A DNA stretch of 64,000 nt, taken from positions 62,001 to 126,000 of the forward strand of contig JAJEAC010000188.1 in assembly GCA_022824315.1 (NCBI GenBank), written 5' to 3'. How positions within the stretch are numbered: the first letter of the stretch is position 1; each line of letters starts with the position of its first letter. The DNA is from Silicimonas sp. (lineage in GTDB: Bacteria; Pseudomonadota; Alphaproteobacteria; Rhodobacterales; Rhodobacteraceae). Made by a program: the position numbers and the translations under genes. This document shows positions 27,033 to 35,784 of the stretch, one piece after another. The notes below the pieces were generated by a model. That model worked only from the letters and a program-made list of their open reading frames with translations. It had not been told where the DNA came from and did not search any database.

Positions 27033-28457
27033 ATGGCCGTGCTGACACAGTTTAGGCCGTTTGAGACGCAGTTGGACAAGGACGCCGCCCTCCTCCTTCT
27101 TCAAGAGACGGTCAGGGGCGCGGAAGACGGCGAGCTGTTTCTGGAACGCCGTCGCTCTGAGGTGCTCTCCTATGATGACGGGCGCGTGCGAAGTGCGAGC
27201 TACGACAGGGCGGAAGGTTTCGGACTCCGGGCCATTCAAGGCGAAACCGCAGGATACGCCCATTCGACCGAAATCAGCCAGCCTGGCTTGACGCGGGCGG
27301 CCAAGACCGTTCGGCTGGCGGTGGGCGATGGGGGCGGATCGCTCGCCGCACCCCCGGCCCCTGAGATGCACAGGCTCTATGGCGACGAGAATCCCATGGA
27401 GGATGCCGAGTTCCCCCGCAAGATCGAAACGCTGAAGGCGATCGACGCATTTGCCCGCGACCTGGACTCCCGGGTCGTCCAGGTTTCCGCCACGCTGGCT
27501 GCATCGCTGCAAGAGGTCGTGATCCTGCGCCCCGACGGCCGCTGCGTCACCGATACGCGGCCGATGGCACGCCTGAATGTCAGCGTGATCGTCGAAAGGG
27601 ACGGTCGCCGCGAATCCGGCATGGCCGGACGTGGAGGCCGCCACGGGCTTTCCAGGCTGATTGCGCCTGAGCTTTGGCAATCGCTCGTGCGCGAGGCCCT
27701 TCGCATTGCCCTCGTCAATCTCGATGCGGTGGCGGCGCCAGCCGGCGCAATGGACGTGACCCTTGGCCCGGGCTGGCCCGGCATTCTCCTGCACGAGGCG
27801 ATCGGACATGGCCTGGAGGGAGACTTCAACCGCAAGAAGTCCTCTGCTTTTGCCGGCCTCATGGGACAGAAAATCGCTGCAAGCGACGTGACCGTGCTTG
27901 ACGACGGGACGCTCCCGGGCCGTCGCGGCTCGCTGCATGTGGACGATGAAGGCACGCCTTCGAGCCGGAACGTCCTGATCGAAGACGGCATCCTCGTGAA
28001 CTACATGCAGGATCGTCAGAACGCGCGGCTGCTGGGAGTGGAAGCGACCGGCAACGGACGTCGCGAGAGCTTTGCACATGCCCCGATGCCGAGGATGACG
28101 AACACGTACATGCTGCCGGGTCGCGCCGAACCCGATTCGATCGTTGCCGAGGTCAAGAACGGCATCCATGCCGTCGGCTTCGGCGGCGGGCAGGTGGACA
28201 TTACGAACGGGAAGTTCGTGTTTTCCTGCACGGAAGCCTACCGCGTCAGGGACGGCAAGATCTGCGAGCCGGTGAAGGGCGCGACACTGATCGGTGACGG
28301 GGCCACCGCGCTCAGGCACATTCGCGCGGTTGGAAACGACATGGAGCTCGATCCCGGCATCGGAAATTGCGGCAAGTCGGGGCAATGGGTTCCCGTCGGT
28401 GTCGGTCAGCCAACGCTCCTGATCGGAAACCTGACCGTGGGAGGGTCATCCGCCTGA
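27033..28457 (+). CDS. tldD: Metallopeptidase TldD
   Basis: A 474-residue TldD, the catalytic half of the TldD/TldE protease that degrades unfolded peptides and matures some modified peptides. The zinc motif HEAIGH is at residues 254-259 within ILLHEAIGHGLEGD, and the later Cys ligand lies in KFVFSCTEAYRV. The full family length and C-terminus (GQPTLLIGNLTVGGSSA) are present. The ATG at 27033 follows GGAGCC (AAGGAGCCAGGC). tldE (pmbA) is not in the window. The gene is divergent from the oxidase operon; this pairing is common in alphaproteobacteria. Confidence 0.97.
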   Translation: MAVLTQFRPFETQLDKDAALLLLQETVRGAEDGELFLERRRSEVLSYDDGRVRSASYDRAEGFGLRAIQGETAGYAHSTEISQPGLTRAAKTVRLAVGDGGGSLAAPPAPEMHRLYGDENPMEDAEFPRKIETLKAIDAFARDLDSRVVQVSATLAASLQEVVILRPDGRCVTDTRPMARLNVSVIVERDGRRESGMAGRGGRHGLSRLIAPELWQSLVREALRIALVNLDAVAAPAGAMDVTLGPGWPGILLHEAIGHGLEGDFNRKKSSAFAGLMGQKIAASDVTVLDDGTLPGRRGSLHVDDEGTPSSRNVLIEDGILVNYMQDRQNARLLGVEATGNGRRESFAHAPMPRMTNTYMLPGRAEPDSIVAEVKNGIHAVGFGGGQVDITNGKFVFSCTEAYRVRDGKICEPVKGATLIGDGATALRHIRAVGNDMELDPGIGNCGKSGQWVPVGVGQPTLLIGNLTVGGSSA

Positions 28458-28693
28458 TCGTTCGGAAGAGGCGAAGTTCATGCCGAAGCGCTCGGCAATC
28501 CCGGAATCCAACCCTCGCACGCTGCGTGCCGACCTGATCTGGCGTGGGTGATCATCGTGCCGTTTGGCGATCGATGTGCGGAGCGCCCGGAAATGCTGAA
28601 AGCGGCGACCGCAGTTGATCACACATTGACAAATGCCGACAACGCCCCACATCTTCCGCCGCCACTACCGCGTTCGCTTCTTGGGAGCCCCCA

Positions 28694-31234
28694 ATGCCTG
28701 TCGTCGTCGTCGAGTCTCCCGCCAAGGCCAAAACGATCAAGAATTACCTCGGCAAGGACTACACCGTGCTCGCAAGCTTCGGTCACGTGCGCGATCTTGC
28801 CGAGAAGGAAGGGTCGGTGGACCCCGACCGCAACTTCGCGATGAAGTGGGAAGTGCCGACTGAATCCAGAGGTCACATCAAGCAAATTGCCGACGCTCTC
28901 AAAAAGGACACGGCGTTGATTCTCGCGACCGACCCTGATCGCGAAGGCGAGGCGATTTCCTGGCATCTTGAAGAGACGCTTCGCGCTCGCAAGGCCATCC
29001 GGGCAGACATGAGGGTCGACCGGATTGCGTTCAACTCGGTCACAAGGAAGGGCCTGACCGAAGCCATGGCGAGCCCTCGCAAAGTCGATCGTGACCTCGT
29101 CGAAGCCTATCTTGCCCGCCGCGCTCTCGATTACCTGGTGGGCTACACGCTATCGCCGGTACTCTGGAGAAAGCTGCCCGGCGCGCGGTCTGCGGGCCGC
29201 GTGCAGTCCGTGTGCCTGCGGCTCATCGTCGAGCGCGAAATGGAAGTGGAGGCGTTCCAGATTCAGGAATACTGGACCGTCAAGGCGGTCCTTGCCACGC
29301 CGAGAGGGGAAGAATTCGAGGCTCGACTGACCGTTCTCGACGGTGAGAAACTTGGCAGGCTTGACATCCCCGACGAGGAGCGGGCGAACGAAGCGGTCAA
29401 CGCAATCCGGTCAAGCGACCTTTTGGTCAAGTCGGTCGAAGCGGCTCCCTTTACGCGCAAGCCGCCGGCACCGTTCATAACATCCACACTGCAACAGGAA
29501 GCATCCCGCAAGCTCGGATTCGGTGCAAGACAGACGATGCAGGCGGCACAGAAGCTCTACGAATCAGGACACATCACATATATGCGGACAGACGGTGTCG
29601 ACATGGCTCCCGAGGCAATTGCGGCCGTCCGCGATGCGATCAAGGAACTATTCGGTGCGAAGTACCTCCCCAAGAAGCCACGCAGGCACAATAGCAAGGC
29701 AAAAAACGCGCAGGAAGCGCATGAATGCATCCGCCCGACCCGCATGACAGCAGACCCGGCCACGGTGAGAATTCATGACAAGGGCCAGCTTGGCCTGTAC
29801 GACCTCATTTGGAGGCGAGCGCTCTCAAGCCAAATGGAAATCGCCAGGTTCGAACGGACCACGGTCGACATCGCCAGCACGGATGGCATGACCGAGCTCC
29901 GCGCGACCGGCCAAGTCCAGACCTTTGACGGCTTCCTGAGAGTCTACGAGGAAGGTCGCGACGACATTGTGGAAGACAATGACAGGATCCTGCCTCGAAT
30001 AAACAAGGACGAATCGGTACGACAGCTCCAAGTTCTGCCTGGGCAACACTTCACCAAGCCGCCACCGCGCTACACTGAAGCCACACTCGTCAAGAAGATG
30101 GAAGAGATCGGCATCGGGCGACCGTCGACCTACGCATCTATCGTCACGACGATTCAAGGCAGAGGATACGTACGGAAGGAAAAAGACCGGCTCTACCCGG
30201 AGGAAAAGGGACAGTTGGTTACCGCTTTCCTCATGAACTATTTCCGCCGCTACCTGAGCTACGACTTCACGGCGAATCTCGAGGAGGAGCTTGACGACAT
30301 CACGTCCGGAACCCGCGACTGGAAGGACGTGCTCGCGCGCTTCTGGGACGAGTTCAACGCGGCCATCAAGGAAACATCCGAACTTCGGTTCTCCGACGTT
30401 CTGGAAAAGATCAATGAGGTTCTGGCGCCGCATCTCTTTCCGTCTGCCGAGGATGGTCGAGATCCGCGCATCTGCCCCCACTGCGACGCCGGCCAGCTTT
30501 CGGTGCGAACTGCCCGCTCCGGCGGCGCCTTTATCGGTTGCTCCAACTACCCCGAGTGCCGTTATACGCGCCCCTTAGGGCCGCCGGGCACTGAACCCGA
30601 GAGCGATCTCCCTCCCGGGGGGAAGAGACTGGGCGAGAAAGACGGAAATGCGATTTGGGTCCACAAGGGCCGCTTTGGACCCTACGTTCAGCTTGGCGAG
30701 ACTTCCGATGACGGGGAAAAACCGCTCCGCCGCTCCGTGCCTGAAACTTGGGATCCGGCCGCGATCACGATCGAGGACGCGCTCAGGCTCCTCGGGTTGC
30801 CACGTCTCATAGGCCGGCATCCTGAAGACGGCGTGTCGATCTGGGCCAATCTCGGGCGCTTCGGACCCTACCTGAAGCACGCGGAGTCGACGAGTTCCAG
30901 GGGTGGAACGACCGCCAACCTCGAATCGATCGAGGACGTTTGGAGCATAGGCATGAACCGTGCCGTCGAGCTTATCGCGGCAAAAGTGGCCTCGCGTGGA
31001 AACCGCGGTTGGACCGCCCCGGTCCTGAAGGATCTCGGTGAACACCCAGAGCGCGGGGGTTCCGTGACCGTTCTGGACGGCAAGTACGGACCATACGTGA
31101 AGTGGAACAAGGTGAACGCGACGATCCCCGAGGACACCGACCCTGACAGCATTGACATGGGCACCGCAACCCGTCTCATCGAGGAGCGTGAAGCGACGCG
31201 CGGCAAGACGCGGCGGCGGCGCAAAAAATCCTGA
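28694..31234 (+). CDS. topA: DNA topoisomerase I
   Basis: An 846-residue type IA topoisomerase that relaxes negative supercoils. The TOPRIM domain starts with Glu7 in VVVESPAKAK and has ATDPDREGEAISW (about 78-90). The nucleophile is Tyr296 in SGHITYMRTDG. After the core there is one four-cysteine zinc ribbon (CPHC, then CSNYPEC, near 593-620) and then repeat modules containing GRFGPYVQLG, GRFGPYLKH and GKYGPYVKW, ending in a basic tail KTRRRRKKS. GGGAG sits five bases before the ATG. A TTGACA at 28626-28631 could be a -35 box, but its -10 is poor. The dprA gene that often precedes topA in relatives is missing. Confidence 0.97.
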   Translation: MPVVVVESPAKAKTIKNYLGKDYTVLASFGHVRDLAEKEGSVDPDRNFAMKWEVPTESRGHIKQIADALKKDTALILATDPDREGEAISWHLEETLRARKAIRADMRVDRIAFNSVTRKGLTEAMASPRKVDRDLVEAYLARRALDYLVGYTLSPVLWRKLPGARSAGRVQSVCLRLIVEREMEVEAFQIQEYWTVKAVLATPRGEEFEARLTVLDGEKLGRLDIPDEERANEAVNAIRSSDLLVKSVEAAPFTRKPPAPFITSTLQQEASRKLGFGARQTMQAAQKLYESGHITYMRTDGVDMAPEAIAAVRDAIKELFGAKYLPKKPRRHNSKAKNAQEAHECIRPTRMTADPATVRIHDKGQLGLYDLIWRRALSSQMEIARFERTTVDIASTDGMTELRATGQVQTFDGFLRVYEEGRDDIVEDNDRILPRINKDESVRQLQVLPGQHFTKPPPRYTEATLVKKMEEIGIGRPSTYASIVTTIQGRGYVRKEKDRLYPEEKGQLVTAFLMNYFRRYLSYDFTANLEEELDDITSGTRDWKDVLARFWDEFNAAIKETSELRFSDVLEKINEVLAPHLFPSAEDGRDPRICPHCDAGQLSVRTARSGGAFIGCSNYPECRYTRPLGPPGTEPESDLPPGGKRLGEKDGNAIWVHKGRFGPYVQLGETSDDGEKPLRRSVPETWDPAAITIEDALRLLGLPRLIGRHPEDGVSIWANLGRFGPYLKHAESTSSRGGTTANLESIEDVWSIGMNRAVELIAAKVASRGNRGWTAPVLKDLGEHPERGGSVTVLDGKYGPYVKWNKVNATIPEDTDPDSIDMGTATRLIEEREATRGKTRRRRKKS

Positions 31235-31999
31235 TCCGAGAGCTCGTTTCCGCGCAAGGGTGTTTCAAGGGAAGCAGGGTGCTCTTGCAGCGGGCACCTC
31301 CGCCGAAACCTCTATCTCTTGCAAGGGTGAGGCGTTGCCTTTCCGATCTCGGCAACCGAGTTTGAGGGCCACGGCCCTGCTGAAACGCCCCACTGCTGGG
31401 GCAAACATGCCGAGGCGTCCGGGATTGGCGCATCTGCACAGCGAGTAGCGTTGCCGTTGGCCACTTCGACGACCCGTGAAATCAATGCGAAGTCACTATG
31501 GGACTTACGCATATAATTCCCAAGATAATCGTTCAGCAGTGCGGCCGCACGCTTCGGGTTCGAGACCAACGCACGGAAGAGCGCGTCATGTGGCATCGCG
31601 GGAAGGCTCATGTCTGGGGCCCTGCTGTCGCGAACTCTCCCGATGCAGTGAAGTCCCCGCAAACCAACCCTTGCCATCCCGGGACCATCCACGCAACGCG
31701 CCGAAGGCTGCAAAGGATCACGTGCCAGCGCCCCTGCCAAGCAGACGGCAGGAAAGCGTCGAGTGATGTCAATGTTCCAATTTGCAGGCATTATCGAACA
31801 ATACGTGAACAAGCTCTGCCATCAAGACCCGAAACCTGCATCGGATCATTGCCATTGGCGGCAACCGGCTCGGGCACCAAGAGTCTCATGCAGCGCCGGG
31901 CAAGCGCCTTTGTGCAGAGCCCCAGAAAGTCTTGAACGATTACAGTCCGCCTCGGAACTGCGCGCAGACATCCGCGCGGAAATCCGATCCGAACGCGCA
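31235..31999. other. Intergenic region with a nuclease remnant
   Basis: Between the convergent topA and helicase genes. Apart from the Rpn fragment, only short frames without recognisable products are present. I see no clear hairpin terminator. Confidence 0.45.
31312..31611 (-). pseudogene. N-terminal fragment of an Rpn-type nuclease
   Basis: The frame from 31611 begins MSLPAMPHDALFRALVSNP followed by KRAAALLNDYLG. This matches the start of the Rpn/PD-(D/E)XK recombination-promoting nuclease family (PHDALFR..., SNP..AA.LL..YL). After about 30 residues the similarity stops, and the rest up to 31312 is unrelated. Intact members have about 300 residues with an acid-Lys nuclease core that is absent here, so this is a truncated remnant. 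It lies in a 765-base region without other genes between topA and the Lhr-like helicase. Such genes are often mobile. Confidence 0.6.
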
Positions 32000-34411
32000 T
32001 CAGGAAGTCAGGCCCGCCGCCGTCATCAGTGCTTCCGCATCGGCCATGAGCATCCGCTCGCGACCTTCCCCAGCAATCGGGACCCTGCCATGCTCGAGAA
32101 GAAGCGGAGCGGCGAGCGGCGTAATCCGGTCGAGCACGACATGATCGACCTGACCCCTGGTCCGCTCAAGCAGTTCCTCGATCCGACCAAAGTCGACCAG
32201 TCCCCGCATCGCCTCTTCGCGGGTGATCTTCAGCATGAGATGTCCAGGTTCGTATTTTGCGAGCGTGTCGTAGAGTACGTCGGAAGAGAATCTCGCCTGC
32301 CGCGCGGTGCGCCTGGAGGCTCCATGGTTCCTGGGAAGCATCATCGCGATCGTGGCGGTCGTGCGAAAGGTGCGTTTCATGACAGCATTGCCGGACATCC
32401 ATGCCTCGAAGGCGGCACGCAATTCCCGCGCATCGAGGAGAGGCTCGGGATTGGGAATCGCATCGAGACCCCAGATCAGGACGGCATAGTCCGTCGAGAC
32501 GAAGCCCAGCGGACCGAGACCCATCTCTTCCATTTTCCGGGTTACCAGCAGCCCCAGCGTCTGCATCGCGTTGCGTCCCGCAAATCCATAAATGCACGTG
32601 TTCTGCCGGCCTTCATACGGAAAGCTCTCGACCAGAATCCGGCCCGCCTCCGGAAGTTTCGAGCGATCGCGCTGAAGACGCAGCCAGTCCGCCGTGTGGC
32701 GCGGCAAGACAGTCCAGTCCTCCGCCTGGAACATTCTCAGGATGCGGTGGCTGAGTTGTGTCGATGTTGCGAACTTCGTCCCTGCAAAGACCGCGATCTT
32801 CGGCGCCCTGTCCGGTTGGTGCGACACTTCCACGGTCATCTCGCGCAACCTGTCATAGCGCACGACCTGTCCGCCGATCAGGAACGTGTCTCCAGGCTCA
32901 AGACTTGCCGCAAACAATTCCTCGATTTCTCCCAAGGGCTTGCCGCCCCGCTTGTTCCGAAGCCTCACGCTCAAGGTCTCCGTATCCTGGATCGTGCCGA
33001 GATTGCGCCGAACTTCGCCGGGAGCACGCGGATCCCTGAACTCCCAGAGTCCGTCCGTTCTCTGGCGAAGCCGCTGCCAACGATCATAGGCCCGGAGCGC
33101 GTAGCCGCCGGTCGCCATGAGATCGAGACAATCGAGAAAGTCGTCATTCCGGAGGTCTACGTAAGGTCCGGCACCTCGAAGCACCCGAAACAGCTCGTCG
33201 GCGTCGAATGGCCCCCGACAAGCGCGGACCAAAATCTGTTGGCAGAGCACGTCCCGTGGACCCGTTCCTCTCGGTTCGCCGTCGAGATCGCCTTCCCGCA
33301 CCGCATCGAGCGCCGCCACGCACTCCACGACCTCGAAACGGTTTGCCGGCACGACCAGCGCCTTCGATGGCGCGTTGTAACGATGGTTGGCGCGACCGAT
33401 TCGCTGCACGAGCCGCTTCACGTTCTTGGGTGCACCAACCTGGATGATCAGGTCGACGTCTCCCCAATCAATCCCGAGGTCAAGCGTACCCGTACAGACG
33501 ACCGCCCGGAGTTCGCCGTTCACCATCGCGGCCTCCACCTTTTGCCGCTGCGACCGTGCCAGCGAACCATGGTGAATGCCGATCGGAAGACCGTCCTTGT
33601 TCTGGAGCCAGAGGTGACGAAAGAAGATTTCGGCCTGTGCCCTCGTGTTGTGAAAAATGAGTGTCGTCCTGTGCCTCCTGACCTCTTCGAGCACAGCCGG
33701 AACCGCATGTCTGCCGCCGCCGCCTGACCAGGGAGGCAGTTCGTCCGTGGCAAGCATGGCGATGTCCGGCGCGGGACCGGGATCGGCATGGAGGATCGGA
33801 CACGGGTCGTGATGATGAGCCAGGAAGCGGGCTATCGCCGACGGATCCTCGACCGTGGCGGACAGTCCAACCCGTCGAAGCCCGGGACAGAGAGACTGAA
33901 GCTCGGCAAGGCACAAGGCAAGCTGGTCGCCACGCTTCGATTCCGCCAAGGCATGGATCTCGTCCACGATGACGCGAGACAGTCCCCGAAACGTCTTCGG
34001 CGCGTCTTGGTACGTGAGCAGGAGCGCAAGGCTTTCCGGCGTCGTAAGGAGAATATGCGGCGGGTCTGCGCGTTGACGCTTCTTGCGCATGGGCGAGGTG
34101 TCGCCTGTCCGACCCTCGACCTGGATCGGCAATCCCATCTCGCCGATCGGCGCATCAAGGTTCCGCCTGATGTCGGCCGCCAATGCCTTCAGGGGAGAGA
34201 CATAGATCGTGTGAAGCCCCTTCCGCCCGCCATCCGCGAGTTCAGCGAGAGTCGGCAAGAACCCGGCTAGCGTCTTGCCACCACCCGTCGGAGCAATCAG
34301 AAGAAGCGCGGGCTGGTCGGCTCGCCCCACGATCTCCAGCTGATGCGGGTGCGGAGCCCAGCCGCGGCCCCTGAACCAGTCAACGAAGCGTTCCGGAATT
34401 GCCTCACGCAT
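32000..34411 (-). CDS. Lhr-like DEAD/DEXH-box helicase (ligase-associated type)
   Basis: An 803-residue superfamily 2 helicase. Motif I is APTGGGKT (about 40-47), motif II is VDEIHAL with DEIH, motif III is LSATVEDP, and motif VI is QRIGRANHR. The region after the helicase core (winged helix, then a long Lhr-specific part with FAGRNAMQTLG) matches Lhr-core proteins. Its length and absence of the extra C-terminal Lhr domain fit the ligase-associated DNA damage response helicase group. The usual partners there (an ATP-dependent ligase, a beta-lactamase-fold exonuclease and the PdeM phosphoesterase) are not beside it. I chose ATG at 34411 (MREAIPERFVDWF); the frame is open to 34600 without support. 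Confidence 0.92.
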   Translation of the reverse strand: MREAIPERFVDWFRGRGWAPHPHQLEIVGRADQPALLLIAPTGGGKTLAGFLPTLAELADGGRKGLHTIYVSPLKALAADIRRNLDAPIGEMGLPIQVEGRTGDTSPMRKKRQRADPPHILLTTPESLALLLTYQDAPKTFRGLSRVIVDEIHALAESKRGDQLALCLAELQSLCPGLRRVGLSATVEDPSAIARFLAHHHDPCPILHADPGPAPDIAMLATDELPPWSGGGGRHAVPAVLEEVRRHRTTLIFHNTRAQAEIFFRHLWLQNKDGLPIGIHHGSLARSQRQKVEAAMVNGELRAVVCTGTLDLGIDWGDVDLIIQVGAPKNVKRLVQRIGRANHRYNAPSKALVVPANRFEVVECVAALDAVREGDLDGEPRGTGPRDVLCQQILVRACRGPFDADELFRVLRGAGPYVDLRNDDFLDCLDLMATGGYALRAYDRWQRLRQRTDGLWEFRDPRAPGEVRRNLGTIQDTETLSVRLRNKRGGKPLGEIEELFAASLEPGDTFLIGGQVVRYDRLREMTVEVSHQPDRAPKIAVFAGTKFATSTQLSHRILRMFQAEDWTVLPRHTADWLRLQRDRSKLPEAGRILVESFPYEGRQNTCIYGFAGRNAMQTLGLLVTRKMEEMGLGPLGFVSTDYAVLIWGLDAIPNPEPLLDARELRAAFEAWMSGNAVMKRTFRTTATIAMMLPRNHGASRRTARQARFSSDVLYDTLAKYEPGHLMLKITREEAMRGLVDFGRIEELLERTRGQVDHVVLDRITPLAAPLLLEHGRVPIAGEGRERMLMADAEALMTAAGLTS

Positions 34412-34620
34412 GGTTGCTGCCACCCGAGGCCACCAACCCGTCCGTGACCGGCAATTCGTGTCGAAGCAACGAAACTCCTGAATCATCGAAGCAAGCGGAC
34501 AAGCCCAAGCCGCATGCGTGCCCACATCGTGTGTTCCGTGCGCCGATTCCAGTCGTCCAGGCCACCGACATGACACGGAACTGCCCGAATGCAGCCACAT
34601 CCTCGCCGCAATCCGGATGC

Positions 34621-35784
34621 CTAATTCGTGAGGCTCTCGACCACTCTCGCAAGAAACGCCCCGCCTGCCTCGAACTGTTCGACCGCAATGAACTCATCTG
34701 CCTGGTGAGCCTGCGCGATGTCTCCCGGACCGCAGATCACCGCCGAGCAGCCCGCGTTCTGGAAGTGCCCGGCCTCGGTTCCGTAGCTAACGACATGAAT
34801 GCCGTTGTCCCCGGTGATGCTTCGGACCAACGCTTCTGCGGCTCCGTTCTCTTCAGGCACGAGCGCAGGCACATCGTGGAACGGTCGGAGCCTGACACCG
34901 GCAGACGGCGCAACCGCCTTCGCAGCGGCGTCCACGTCCGCCACGACCGCACGGAATTCGCCATCCAGCCGGTCCGCGTCTTCGTCGGGAACCAGCCGCC
35001 AGTCAATTCCGAACCTGCAGTCGCCGGCAGTGATGTTCTGTGCCGTGCCTCCCTGGATCGTGCCGACATGAAGCGTCGTGAACGGCGGATCAAAGTTTGC
35101 GGCCACTTTCGACGGAGCGCGGGAGCGCAGTTCGTCGTTCTTGCCATTCGCCCAATGGATCAGCCGGGACGCCGTCATGATTGCATTGACGCCCTTGTCC
35201 AGCATCGAGGAATGCACCTCGAATCCCTTCACGTGCACGTCAAATCCTGCGCTGCCCTTTTGGCCGGTGACGCATTGCATCATCGAGGGTTCGCCAATGA
35301 TTGCGATTGCGGCCTTTGGCAGGCCCGATTCGGCCATCGCCTCGATCAAGGGCGGCGCACCCGCGCAGCCGATCTCCTCGTCGAAGGAAAACGCGACCTG
35401 AAGGGGTCGTTTCAGGTCGCATGCAAGGGCATGCTGCAAGGCATGCAGGGCCAAGGCGTCAAACCCTTTCATGTCGCAGGTCCCACGTCCGTAAAGCCTG
35501 CCGTCCCGCTCGCTCACCGCCCATGGGTCGGACCTCCAGTCCTGCCCCTCGATCGGCACAACGTCCGTATGCCCGGAAAGCACCACACCACCCGGAACGT
35601 CCGGACCAACGCTGCAGAAGATTGCTTCCTTCGACGGATCGCCACGCTTCGGCATGCGATGCGCCACTACACCCAAGCCGGTCAGGTATTCCTCAACCCA
35701 ATCGATGAGAGGCAGGTTCGTGTCCCGGCTCACTGTCGGAAACGACACCAACTGGCCGAGAATCTGGCGGGCGGACAAGCTCAT
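34621..35784 (-). CDS. argE: Acetylornithine deacetylase
   Basis: A 387-residue M20-family zinc enzyme that releases acetate from N-acetylornithine in arginine synthesis. Metal ligands visible by motif are His72 and Asp74 in LSGHTDVVP, Asp104 in GTCDMKG, and Glu136/Glu137 in SFDEEIGC, with the dimerisation domain from about 180 to 290. The overall sequence fits ArgE rather than the related DapE. Its ATG overlaps the stop of the ABC ATPase gene upstream by one base (TAATG), so it is expressed with the transporter. That pairing suggests the imported substrate may feed amidohydrolase-type metabolism, and a broader deacylase role cannot be excluded. Confidence 0.88.
   Translation of the reverse strand: MSLSARQILGQLVSFPTVSRDTNLPLIDWVEEYLTGLGVVAHRMPKRGDPSKEAIFCSVGPDVPGGVVLSGHTDVVPIEGQDWRSDPWAVSERDGRLYGRGTCDMKGFDALALHALQHALACDLKRPLQVAFSFDEEIGCAGAPPLIEAMAESGLPKAAIAIIGEPSMMQCVTGQKGSAGFDVHVKGFEVHSSMLDKGVNAIMTASRLIHWANGKNDELRSRAPSKVAANFDPPFTTLHVGTIQGGTAQNITAGDCRFGIDWRLVPDEDADRLDGEFRAVVADVDAAAKAVAPSAGVRLRPFHDVPALVPEENGAAEALVRSITGDNGIHVVSYGTEAGHFQNAGCSAVICGPGDIAQAHQADEFIAVEQFEAGGAFLARVVESLTN

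Noticed and set aside
26943-28385. Minus-strand frame of 480 codons opposite tldD
   Set aside because: Antisense shadow of a gene with an intact metal motif and conserved C-terminus.
31763-33727. Long plus-strand frame of about 650 codons opposite the Lhr-like helicase
   Set aside because: It is antisense to a helicase with all motifs, and its composition is the typical mirror of a GC-rich gene.
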